Under the pieces are notes generated by a model, which worked only from the letters and a program-made list of their open reading frames with translations, did not search any database and had not been told where the DNA came from. The position numbers were made by a program, and so were the translations under genes. A stretch of 64,000 nt of DNA from Kappaphycus alvarezii (taxonomy: Eukaryota > Rhodophyta > Florideophyceae > Gigartinales > Solieriaceae), in the NCBI GenBank assembly GCA_002205965.3, contig NADL03000488.1:372001-436000 (forward strand). Reading direction: 5' to 3'. Below are positions 38,190 through 47,923 of this stretch, piece by piece (position 1 is the stretch's first letter; each line of letters begins with the position of its first letter).

Positions 38190-38546
38190 ATGCGCAGAAT
38201 TAGGGCCAACATGGGAACATGTATTGTTTTAAGCGCACTAATCTTGTATCCTTTGCCTTTTGCCTTTGCCCTTCTGCATGTTGCTGGCTTGTATGATTAC
38301 CACCCACTTGCTCACTGCAAGCCAAATTTATTGAATTTCCTCACAAATGACAGGTTGCGAGGAAAATGGCGATATTGTACTCTAAAAGTCAAGAATGGAG
38401 GGTGTCTCTACCACCCAACAGCAGAGTGGGCGAAAACACAGGTACGCCGCAGTTGCATGTTGATTGCAATGGACAATTGCTGCGGTGACATTATTTTTGT
38501 GGCAGTTTGCGCCAACTATGGTCCGATTGTCGTGCAGCAAGAGTAA
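38190..38546 (+). CDS. Possible small Cys-containing secreted protein
   Basis: A 118-codon frame starts at ATG 38190, with a second ATG at 38211. From the second ATG it begins with a hydrophobic stretch (IVLSALILYPLPFAFALLHV) that looks like a signal peptide or membrane segment. It is followed by about 85 residues containing seven Cys. It matches no family I know. An open frame of this length can occur by chance, so I regard this as a weak call. Confidence 0.2.
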   Translation: MRRIRANMGTCIVLSALILYPLPFAFALLHVAGLYDYHPLAHCKPNLLNFLTNDRLRGKWRYCTLKVKNGGCLYHPTAEWAKTQVRRSCMLIAMDNCCGDIIFVAVCANYGPIVVQQE

Positions 38547-38680
38547 TTTAAAAAACCGCCTTGCCTCGCCAGCGTATTGGTATCGTCCGTCCATATGATA
38601 ATTGTAAGCTGGTTTGATCGGTGTGGATGTGAAAGGGATCATTTGCACAAGGCAAACAAGATGCTCCTTGGCCAGTTGCT

Positions 38681-38706
38681 GTACTGTACTGTACTGTACT
38701 GTACTG
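38681..38706. repeat. (TACTG)n pentanucleotide array
   Basis: About five perfect tandem TACTG units on the plus strand. It is in inverted orientation to the longer CAGTA array at about 39326-39361. Confidence 0.85.
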
Positions 38707-38929
38707 CGGTATGATGTCTTGATCTTCAAGCCAAATTATTTCGTTGAAATCATGAGGAAAAAGGCGCAGCTGACGTGGCCATGTACGTTTATGTCCAGTG
38801 ATGTGTACCTGGGTCCATGCCAAGGAAATGACGGCATTGTCGTACGGTGTACCGTCTTCAAGGAGCTCCTTACAGTACTGAACAAACGTTTGTAGGTGCC
38901 TCATTGGTTCAAAATGTTGTGCTCGACTG

Positions 38930-39090
38930 CTGTACACTACTGGACTGTACTGTACTGTACTGTACACTACTGTACGTGGCTTAGTGCAGTAAACAGTATA
39001 CTGTACAGTAGTGTTGTACACTACTGTACATGACGTACAGATACGTGTACAGGATACAGTACAGTAGTGCAGCAGCCGTACTGTACTGTA
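38930..39090. repeat. Dispersed TACTG/CAGTA repeats
   Basis: Clusters of TGTACTGTAC and GTACAGTA units in both orientations, interspersed with ACACTACTGTAC copies. The mixture is strongly self-complementary and no coding region overlaps. Confidence 0.75.
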
Positions 39091-39319
39091 CAGTAATGCA
39101 ATTATTCAGTTTGCCTACTGTAACCACTCGCCGCCGTCCCAATCGTACAGTAGTTTAAAAGGTAACTTTAGAGCACCTTACGATATCTATCTACTAGCTC
39201 GCCAAAAGTGATAAGAGTCATACAGTAGATTTACTTTGAGAATTGAGATGCATGTAAACTACTGTACAGTACAGTACAAACAACGTTGATATATTCCACT
39301 GAATATAGTACAGTAAATT

Positions 39320-39390
39320 GTTCTGTACAGTACAGTACAGTACAGTACAGTACAGTACAGTGCAGTGCAGTGCAGTGCAGTGCAGTGCTC
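39320..39390. repeat. (CAGTA)n(CAGTG)n pentanucleotide array
   Basis: About eight CAGTA units are followed directly by about six CAGTG units, a clean switch of unit by one base. It is the longest array of this family in the window and lies inverted relative to the 38.68 kb array. Confidence 0.85.
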
Positions 39391-39546
39391 AATTAAAGTG
39401 ACCATTGCACCTTCGCCTTGTGCCTTTATATTCATAATGATACTGCATCGCTCACGTTGGGACGCATCCCAAAAGTCCCACATTCCTTGCGTCTTTGAAC
39501 GCCACAGATCCTCAAGGGTCGCAACCCGATAGGCCGCCACTCACCG

Positions 39547-40178
39547 CCACATTCACAACCTCCCCTCTGAACAACGTGCTACCAACCCTTCCATCCTGTG
39601 TCTGCTGCTCGCATCCAGTCGTTGACACATTGCACCTCTCCACCACATGGGCACCGCTTTATACCACCACGTCTCCCACTCATCCACGACAATAGCAACA
39701 ACCGTCAACATCCCACGCCAGCAACAAGCTGTAAATCTCAACAAAATGCACCAACTTTTTGAATCCACCCCCCGCATGCGTAACAGCCGCATCTCGTCTC
39801 CCCTCCACACTGTTCCATCCCCCACTGCCTCATGCGCCGCCATTCCATCTGCCTTCTTTCCTCCTCTCTCGTATCCACCGCGATATCATCATCTGCTCTA
39901 CCGCCGTTCGCATCACCCATCCGCTGGTACCATCCACTGGTACCATCCACTGGTACCAACCACTGGTAACAACCAACAACCCTTGCTGCAAACATGTCTC
40001 CCATTTTTCGACGCTGCCGCCGTGAAAGTGGCTCAACACGTCCTTGGCAACCGCAGAAACACCTCCCGTCGCTTGCCCCACATCTCGTAGTACTGCTTCA
40101 ACCACTTTACTGTAGCCTTACTGAAGTGAGCGTCCGTCTGAGGAAAGGGACCGCGTAGAATCTATTGCTCATGTTTAT
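39547..40178. other. Low-complexity spacer with a short tandem repeat
   Basis: A unit of about 13 bases, CCACTGGTACCAT-like, is repeated three to four times at about 39899-39960. Open frames exist on both strands (39647-40090 plus, 39830-40105 minus) but are His/Pro- or Gly/Trp-biased and carry no known motif. Confidence 0.4.
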
Positions 40179-40697
40179 GTGCTGGCGCACTGCAGCCACT
40201 CGATGTTGATATTTGACAGCGCAGGACGGGTACCGTCTCTCGTCATGAAACGTCAACTTGCGTTTATTTCGCACTGCCTGTGTTTGCAGTTGCTTAAAAA
40301 GTTGCTGTCAACATGGACTTTGACAAAACTCCAGATTTCATCATGTACGCCATTCATACTCTTCTTTGCTGTTACATTACCCGATATACGTCGCCTACAA
40401 GTCGCCGTAGATGTCGCTCTCATTGCCGCAGAGACGCGCCCAGTATCGCGTCTTCACAAAAAGTCTTATATTTATGCTGCCAACTACCGAGTTGAGTCTT
40501 CGTTTCGCGCAACGCGGAGAAACAGTTCAGCAATTGGGAACGGGGAAACATCTTTCTGGGGACCTCAATCTCACGAAGGAAGAGGTCGCCGCGATGATGA
40601 AAGGTTTTGGGGACTAGCAGAAAACTTCTCATCCATAGCAACACGGTCCACTCGATACTTTGGAACGGAAGCTCGTAGGGCTTGGGAAGAAAACTGA
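40179..40697 (+). CDS. Possible gene region, frame unresolved
   Basis: Three overlapping plus-strand frames are open here. One ends at a TAG at 40615-40617 with the protein-like tail QLGTGKHLSGDLNLTKEEVA. Another begins at an ATG at 40313 (MDFDKTPDFIMYAIHTLL). Together they could be parts of a small spliced gene, but I found no splice pair that clearly joins them and no family match. Treat it as a candidate only. Confidence 0.15.
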   Translation: MLAHCSHSMLIFDSAGRVPSLVMKRQLAFISHCLCLQLLKKLLSTWTLTKLQISSCTPFILFFAVTLPDIRRLQVAVDVALIAAETRPVSRLHKKSYIYAANYRVESSFRATRRNSSAIGNGETSFWGPQSHEGRGRRDDERFWGLAENFSSIATRSTRYFGTEARRAWEEN

Positions 40698-43600
40698 GCT
40701 TGTTAAACCAATCTACCGCATTGTGTTGACATCGAAATTATTCGAGAGAGTCTGCAAGGGGCCACACAATCTGCAGACTCATCTCTATTTCAGACCTATT
40801 TCAAACCGTGCGTAGCACACACACCCCATTTCTCGTGAATCATCCTCCGTCTGCCTCAGAAATACTTTTCGTTTTCAGCCCAGATGCAGCGCTGGGAAAA
40901 AGATGGAGGTATCTTGTTCGTTTTTAGCCAATTCCCGTTGCGGTTACTGTCCTTCATGACCGTATAGAGAGTAGCATAATGATCTTAAAAATATCAAGAA
41001 TTTTGCACGGGGCTGGATTTGGATAACAGGATTCCGGGAAACAGAAATGCGATAGATTGCAGAGGGTGATCAAAGCGATCGATACTAAAGGATGGCTTTG
41101 ATAGATCAAGGAGAGCTACAAGTGTATCGCTCGACTGCACCTATTTTACGGTCCATTGACTTTGTTGACTTTGAAAGGACGAAGATGGCTTGGCAAAATG
41201 CTGAGTCTTTCAGTAAAGGGATCATTTCGGTGAAAATTTAAGAGGACTAAAGTAAGAAATTCCTGAATTACTTGTGTCGAGTTGTAGTGGTAAAGATGTT
41301 TTATGATGAGATCAAACTCATAGTACAAGGAAGGAAGCCTCCTCAGAATTTTCCGACACATGATGAATAAAACCAGAGCTATATGACTGGCGACGGAACT
41401 ATAGTGTCGATGTGAGCGGCTTCGGTTGGGAATGCTACTCGTGTCTGAGATTTCCGCAGTTAAAATTCTGACGAGACACATTGATCAAACGACGGGGCTT
41501 GTTGATGGATAGAGCAGAAAACAAGCAGGCTTCCTGTCTCGGCATGCCAGCCGGTATAAAATGAAATCGTCAAAGCCGACTCAAAGTGCGGCAGGGTGTC
41601 CCTGTTGAGACAAGTGAAATGACCATTTCAACCGCGGTACATTCCATCATGGTGCACAGGCACTATGTTGGTACTCTCTATGTTCCGACTACTTTGAAAT
41701 TACGTGTGCCTTTAATTGACTCAAAGGTTCAATGGTCCAAAACGGACAGGCTAGCTTAACTTTTGATGGGTTGACCATGAATACGAGTGATGACCAACAG
41801 CATTGCAGGCTTGAAGATATCGGTTGTTGGATGGTGTAAAGCCAGTGCATCTCTATTGCTACAATGCTCGTTCTTGCGCATCATTGATAGCCAGCACAGA
41901 ACATGCTTTCCCTGCAGACAAAAACTGTGCTGTTGAGAGACAATCGAACTGTAATCTTGACGAGTTCTGAAGATGGCACATATTTGGACAACTCCTTGCG
42001 TCACCTTACTAGTAGAGGACCGTCTGAAATCATTACTCGGTCAGAATTTGAAATGTAAGATTTCCATTTTGCTGCAAGCCTGCTCTTATTAGCTTTGTCC
42101 TGTTAACTCATCATTGATCAAACACCATTGTTACATACACAGTAGCTTGATTTCTCAGTTTAATAATTTTTTAAATCATTCGAGTGGTTCGCCATCGAGT
42201 ACGACATCAAGCGCACGTTAGAGAGGCACCAGGTCGACATTTGCTGTACTGTGGTGTGACCGACATGCACTCAGCTTAAAGTTCTGCAAGGTAGCGCTGC
42301 AAGTTGCTTCTCATTCGGTCAAGTTTCGCACTGCTGACCTCTGCGATGGCTTACTCTGACATCTAATCAATTCAGCCAACATGTCTCTATTAAATGGATA
42401 TAAGTGTAAATTTTGGACAGATAGATAAGACTGACTGCAATCCAAGTGTTTCTCCAGCACAAAGTTCACTGAAATGCATCGATTCAATCGTACCACAGGC
42501 AGCAGAATGTATTTTCAAAATTGACAACATGGCGCCCTGCCAAAGTCGTAACTATGAGTATTAAGTTTAAGATGAAGTGATATTGACAAGCGCACCCATC
42601 GGTTATCTTTGTACAGTATTCAAACGTGCTCACTACAAGATGACACGGAGCGTTGCCACTTGCAGCGAAAGGCATTTTTCCTTTTCACTTATTCTTGTAT
42701 GAAAGTTTAATCCAAACACCGATCTCGCACACATGATAAAAGAGTCCTGTACGGTAGCTGTACAGGACACTATCTAGGCTAGACAAGCCATTATCGGCGG
42801 GGTGAAAAGGTGCTATGTATCAACATTACGTTGACGATTGAGTCAAAGTTGCTCAAATTTCTCTCTACCGTTGACATCAATTTGGAAAGACCACGCGGAA
42901 GCACGGGAGCCCTCAAATTGCTTGACGTGTTATGATTAAGCATGAAAAGGAAGCACATACAAAAATGTGGAAAGCATTTGGCTAGGGCAAAAAGTATGAA
43001 CACTTGTTTCTAGGAACACCAAAGGTGATCTAAGATACACGTGACGAGCTTACCGAGGGAGGGTTTGGTTCTCCGCTTGCCAACCAATGCCTACACTGTG
43101 TGCAAATATTGCACTCTTACTATCTTCCTTTTACTAATTAGGTTGGACCGGCTAGAAGAGAGTGCTAAAGTTAAATACGGGCCCATATTGTGAGATACGG
43201 AAGCTTAATTTGGCCCCTTGGCTATAAACCATTACCGGCTGCTTTTCTAAATCCTGTACGCTGCTACAGTATAAAACTCAGCGAATTAATCCACACGTGA
43301 ACATTTTTACGTCAAATACTCTACAGTACTGTACAACTACGTACGTGTTGCTGTAAATTACGGCATAAATTACCAACTCAGATTAATAAAGCCATTCAAA
43401 GTCCTAATATTTAACATTGCAAATGTCAACTTCACAGCCGAATACAAAAGTATTGGACAATACAGTCCTGCACAGTCCAGTGCAGCACATCGGCCTCCCT
43501 GCCTTGAGTCCTGCTTTGCGCGTACAACAAGCCTTTATGTCAATAACAATGCACTGCCTTCCAATAGAGGCCTCAATATTGACATTGCAGCACACTTGCT

Positions 43601-44500
43601 ATAGCAGAACAGCTTGTGTACAACATATCTGACAATGCAATGCGCATATTGTATCGCTGGACAATGCTTCCTCCTATAGTGTGACACCTACGTGATAGTC
43701 AAAAAAGGGAAAGGACAGCAAACGTCGCGGCCTTTCGTGCTACTCGCTGCAGTTTACATATTCCGTAAGCAGCAAAGAGACAAACAATTGCACAAATTCC
43801 AAGGTCTCGCATTTTACCAAGTTCGCACCTCTTGGCAGACAACGTACGTTGCCGAGTCATCTTGCTCATGTTAGCCCATGGACCGCGCCATACATATACC
43901 CTTTAGAGTGACACAAGCGCTATTTTCACGCCAACTTAATTATAACCCTAATTCATCGGAGGTTGCTCGTGAACTGTGCACTATATACGCACTGTTTTTG
44001 TCCACGACCACTTTTAACTGCACAAGCATACACTGAGAGGTGGCACTTCTTTGCGATATTTGCTTCGATTCAGATGATACATATTATATCAATAGAAAAA
44101 CGGAAAACCCTCTTGAAGACCCACCCGCGTGATGTTTTTCTCGTCCTTAATGGCCCAAGAGTAGCATTTAAAGGGTATGCAGGAGTATTGTTACCGAACT
44201 TGGGCCAATGTGAAGGTTAAAGGGCTCGAGAAGCAATGGGCAAAGGTCCTGTTTCTTGATACTTTTCAGTTTTCAACTTGTATTCATGATAGATTCGCCC
44301 TGACCCACCTAACTCCGGACAAAGGAGCAAAATTTCAATGTAATGACAATTCCTACGCAAACAAGAGCCCTGTTGTTCTAGGAGCCGACAGTTCATGCGG
44401 CTGCTTTCTGAACCTGCCCTTTTACCTGCAATGGTTGGATAAGATACTGTAACTCGCAACACACCGCTTTGTAAAGAGTTAGGCAATACTCTACAGTATG
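40698..44500. other. Intergenic region, no gene recognised
   Basis: Nearly 4 kb of balanced sequence with only short open frames. The one distinct structure is a perfect inverted repeat at 42744-42768. Confidence 0.45.
42744..42768. repeat. Perfect 9-bp inverted repeat (hairpin)
   Basis: The arms GTCCTGTAC and GTACAGGAC flank a 7-base loop GGTAGCT. There is no T-run after it and no gene is adjacent, so its role is unknown. Confidence 0.7.
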
Positions 44501-44593
44501 CACTTTACAACTGCAACTACAATACTTCTTGTAATTCATGTAGTAAACGGTAAGCCATCTCCCAGCCGAACATGAGCAAATTTTGGACGGAGG

Positions 44594-44623
44594 GTTTTAG
44601 CACAGTCACTCTGTGCCTAAAAC
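44594..44623. repeat. 12-bp stem hairpin with single bulge
   Basis: GTTTTAGCACAG pairs with CTGTGCCTAAAAC (one extra C) around the loop TCACT. It sits next to a CACCCCAAAATTCCCCCC stretch that resembles segments in the 3' regions of the LINE-like repeats at 45.4, 45.7 and 61.5 kb. Confidence 0.65.
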
Positions 44624-44950
44624 ACCCCAAAATTCCCCCCTCTGTGCTGTTCCGCCCAACACTTGAACCCTTGCAAGATATGCCACAGTGTTGTATTTAC
44701 TTCAGATAATTTTTGCTGCACCTCTCTGAGGATTGGCGCCTACGGCAAAGTTGTTTTTTCAAATGGTGCTTTCAAATTGCTCAATGAGTAAGCTCCCTTT
44801 TTATGAGGATTTTTCTCAACTGTTTGTAATTCATCTTTTGACTCTGCCTTGCGTTGTACAGAATAGTATTGGTCTAAACACAGCTATCAACAATGGACGC
44901 TAGGCAGTATTGACGCAGGATACAAAGCTGCAAGCATTACAAGGAACCCC

Positions 44951-45018
44951 TTACACACCACGACGCTGGCTAACAGCCCCGATACCGTTCAAAACAAAGC
45001 CACTCTACAATTTTTCCT
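44951..45018. repeat. Dispersed repeat, copy 1
   Basis: The segment with CACGACGCTGGCTAACAGCC matches 46368-46438 (CACGACGTCGGATAACAGCC) over about 65 bases with scattered substitutions, in the same orientation. It is part of the decayed repeat cluster left of Gypsy-1. Confidence 0.65.
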
Positions 45019-45465
45019 TTAAAAGGAACAAATTACAACTCCCAAATAGGATAACAGAATAAGAGCCATACGCTCTTTTTCAGGTAGTGAATGCGTTCAA
45101 CATGCAAACAAGATACTGATAACGCTAAAATTCCGCGAAGCAAGAGTATTTACAGCACGTTTCCATCCTAGCTGCGATGAAGGAAAAACGTTTCCCACTT
45201 TGCCAAAACTAGTTCTAGATCCACTCCAACCTGAGCATACACGATCCTCGGTAAGCCACAAAGGAAACTTACTTTTGAATCAGTAGTTGTGAAATAACTA
45301 CGGACATTCTAGAGTACTCTTAAAGGAGAAATTTTCTTTGTGCTGCACCCGATTCAAATACACATACCTGCCCCCCCTCTCGGGAAATAGCCGTGCTACA
45401 TCCGTTATCAGTAAAGAACCCCAAATCCCCCCCGCGATTCAAACCTTCTAGTGTGCAACATCACT

Positions 45466-45574
45466 AGTGGAGAACTATGGAAAGGTTCAGGGTGTTTTGA
45501 TCCAAAGGCATTCTGCAGCAGCCGTCATGCCCAATGCGGCCCGCTTGATGGCTGGCCTTAAGTTGACCTCTTAG
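45466..45574 (+). pseudogene. LINE-like retroelement fragment B, C-terminus
   Basis: The plus strand reads NYGKVQGVLIQRHSAAAVMP then NAARLMAGLK and ends in TAG at 45572-45574. It aligns with the tail of fragment C (minus, ending at 55226), whose stop is at the equivalent place, and more weakly with fragment A. The following non-coding sequence to about 45720 also matches the 3' flank of C. Shared coding tail plus shared 3' UTR is what 5'-truncated retroposon copies look like. Confidence 0.65.
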
Positions 45575-46367
45575 AGAGTGCAGTTCCTTCCTTATTACTG
45601 CGTTAGAATACCCTTTGAGTTGACACGTGGTTGACTAGAGTACTTTAGGAGAGAGTCGAACATATCTTTCAAGAATAAAACACCCAATCATTCCCCCTAA
45701 CATCAATAGTTGGAAACAACTGACCTCCTTTCTCAAACAGTAAAACACGACAAGCTCGTGCCGATTGAAGCGCTAAAGGGTCCTGCGATGCATACGCTGG
45801 AAATTGCAGAAAATGACATACTAATTGACCGCAGGTAACGATGTAGATGGTGGCAAGACCTCTGTATCATCTATATCACGTTGGCAACTCCTCAATAAGC
45901 CAGCATCGCAACTAGAAAAGATACTCGCCACTCGGAAGTACCACAGGATCTGTTTTGCAAACTTTGCAATCGCTGCTACATGGCAGGATTCGGTTCGTTA
46001 TTGATGAGTTATCTCGAACTACAACTACAGAAAACTCTGCCAATAAAACGCATCTGGTATTCTGTGACAAGGTATTATCCATCACTCACGTTCACAACTG
46101 ATTCCCATTCATTATCTACAGCACTTTTAATTCTGATTTTGACAACTTAGGTTATTCTAGCTGAACAATAGGTTGCGATAGCCTTGAAAGATCGAGTGAA
46201 AATGACAGGAAGGAACGGGTGGGCTCTTCCGTGTTGGGCTCAGGATACGTGTACAAGAAACAAAATTTGGAGACATTTTCTGTTGACGAGGGCCTAATTG
46301 CTTTTACCTTTCGGCTGTCACGTCAAAAGCTGCGCGCCTTTTGGCCTTGCATCAGTTAGGCCTCCCT

Positions 46368-46438
46368 GCATATCACGACGTCGGATAACAGCCACGATAT
46401 CTTTCAAAATTAAACCACACCACACTTTCCCCGGTTTA
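46368..46438. repeat. Dispersed repeat, copy 2
   Basis: It matches 44951-45018 over about 65 bases in direct orientation, with scattered differences. It lies just 3' (on the minus strand) of LINE-like fragment A and may be part of its 3' UTR. Confidence 0.6.
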
Positions 46439-46530
46439 TCTTTTCATTTATAACGAGAGGGAACACAGCGGGGTTCAATTCCTGTTGCAGATATGCTGGC
46501 CCATACCCAGACAAATTGTATGCAGTGATG

Positions 46531-47109
46531 TCACTCAACTCTCCAGCAAGAAGAGGGGAGGCAAGCATGCAAACACGCCGCATTGGAGGTTACTGCCAAC
46601 GAGGACTGTCCTTGTAAACGAACACCTTGCACCTTCGAAATCCGTTCCATTGCGCGACTGGCGACAGTTCCCAAGAGCTCCTTGACGACGGTGAACGCCG
46701 CCGGATGCCAGCCTCCGAGCGCTTCAATGCGGACAGGAAGTAGTCTGCTTTCTTTGGCAATTCAGCAAGAGACCATTGGCATTTCCGCTGCTTCTCCGCG
46801 TGGGCTACGTTGAGGCTCGTGAGTAGGTTGAGCGTTCACTCTGGCATGGGAGGGGGCGAGAGGGCTGACAAAGGTTACGTCAGAGTAGTCCGTGCCACCA
46901 ACAGCTCCCATCGCCCTGATATCCGGCCTTGTTCTGTGTTAGCAGTGTAATCGAGGTGCAATGAATTGAAATCGGGCAGCGTTTGCCAGGTCATTCCCGA
47001 GGAGGGTCACTCTGTTGTTTGTGAGAACTGCGATCACAGCAGTAACGACAATGCAGCAAGTGGTACCGGTATATATATAGCATTTCAGGACACCCTGCCT
47101 TTGGACACG
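46531..47109 (-). pseudogene. LINE-like retroelement fragment A, 3' part
   Basis: On the minus strand the residues HRTRPDIRAMGAVGGTDYSD then VTFVSPLAP are followed by LLPVRIEALGGWHPAAFTVV, KELLGTVASRAMERISKVQG and NAACLHA. This order (RPDI..., D-V-T-x-V-x-P-L, P-V-x-x-E-x-x-G-G-W, then A-N/N-A-A) is typical of the C-terminal region that follows the RT in some LINE-like polyproteins. Stops interrupt it (a TAA before HRTRPD and a TGA after MPMVSC), and Gypsy-1 is inserted at its upstream end. The family assignment comes from memory of motif order and needs a profile search. Confidence 0.65.
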
Positions 47110-47114
47110 GATTG
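47110..47114. repeat. Target site duplication GATTG (left)
   Basis: The five bases before the 5' LTR are repeated exactly after the 3' LTR at 54602-54606, proving integrase-mediated insertion of Gypsy-1. Confidence 0.95.
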
Positions 47115-47332
47115 TGATGTGCGCAAATTCGCACACGAAAAAATTTAGATGAGGACCATAATTGTATACAGTATTGGAACTGGGAAGATATTTTTACAGT
47201 TTTTGAATTTGCAAGATATTTTTAATTTGGGTGAGTGTGGCAAATTCATCGGTTGATTTTTTATTTTAGGACACGCTGTCATAGTGGATGTCAGTACAGT
47301 TCTAGGTTGTGGGTGATACTACGAGTGACTCT

Positions 47333-47347
47333 GAAAGGTCTATATAA
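47333..47347 (+). promoter_or_regulatory. LTR TATA module, copy 1
   Basis: GAAAGGTCTATATAA is the upstream copy of a repeated TATA-containing element in the 5' LTR. Confidence 0.55.
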
Positions 47348-47512
47348 TGGCCACATCAATTCCCACCCCTGGCCGATGGGTGGCTGGCATGGGTATGGCA
47401 CCTAGATATTTACCTTGAGGAAATATCTTCTAATGGTCTCTCTGGTTCACACGATTCCCGTGAATGCGTTTTATGGTATTTAGTATGTTTGATTGAGACT
47501 TTAGGATTAGCC

Positions 47513-47527
47513 GAAAGGTCTATATAA
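47513..47527 (+). promoter_or_regulatory. LTR TATA module, copy 2
   Basis: The same GAAAGGTCTATATAA sits 180 bp further on. This copy is the likelier start-site driver, because it leaves a U5/leader region with hairpins before the primer-binding site. Confidence 0.6.
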
Positions 47528-47562
47528 GCTGAGTAAAGTGCTTCCTCCTTGAGAGGTCAAGC

Positions 47563-47620
47563 AAGTTGGCAGACAACTTCAGGTCAAGCTCCGAGTAGTA
47601 GGAAGTTGAGAGTCAACTTC
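47563..47620 (+). ncRNA. Twin hairpins in LTR R/U5 region
   Basis: AAGTTG/CAACTT with loop GCAGA (47563-47579) is followed by GAAGTTGA/TCAACTTC with loop GAG (47602-47620). Both share the AAGTTG stem core. They lie 40-95 bases downstream of the second TATA box and so should be in the genomic RNA leader. Confidence 0.55.
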
Positions 47621-47836
47621 AAACCCAAGAAAACTTTTTCCTAAGCAAGTCGCAGAGAATCAGTGGTAGACGCTGCCCCTTTTATACTTGCTTGTAGCCC
47701 TCTCAATTCTCTCCCATATACACTCCTTTTTATTTGTTCAACTATACCACGGTAGCACTTTTGTCGCTCGCAACACCTCCGTCTTGGGGTAGTTGGTTCT
47801 AAGTATCTCTTCTCCCGACGATTTACCCCTATCATT

Positions 47837-47850
47837 TGGTACTCTTGTGG
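47837..47850 (+). promoter_or_regulatory. Gypsy-1 primer-binding site
   Basis: TGGTACTCTTGTGG begins two bases after the LTR end. TGGT is the complement of a mature tRNA 3' end. The tRNA was not identified. Confidence 0.55.
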
Positions 47851-47923
47851 AGGGGGTTGCACCCGAGGTATTCGAGTTGAGCAATCTTAGGGAACCATTC
47901 GAGGGGATTTCTTTTCTGTAATC

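Larger units (their letters stand above)
47115..47834 (+). repeat. Gypsy-1 5' LTR
   Basis: 720 bp, starting TGATGTGCGC and ending CCCCTATCA. It carries two copies of GAAAGGTCTATATAA exactly 180 bp apart and two hairpins downstream of the second TATA. Confidence 0.95.
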
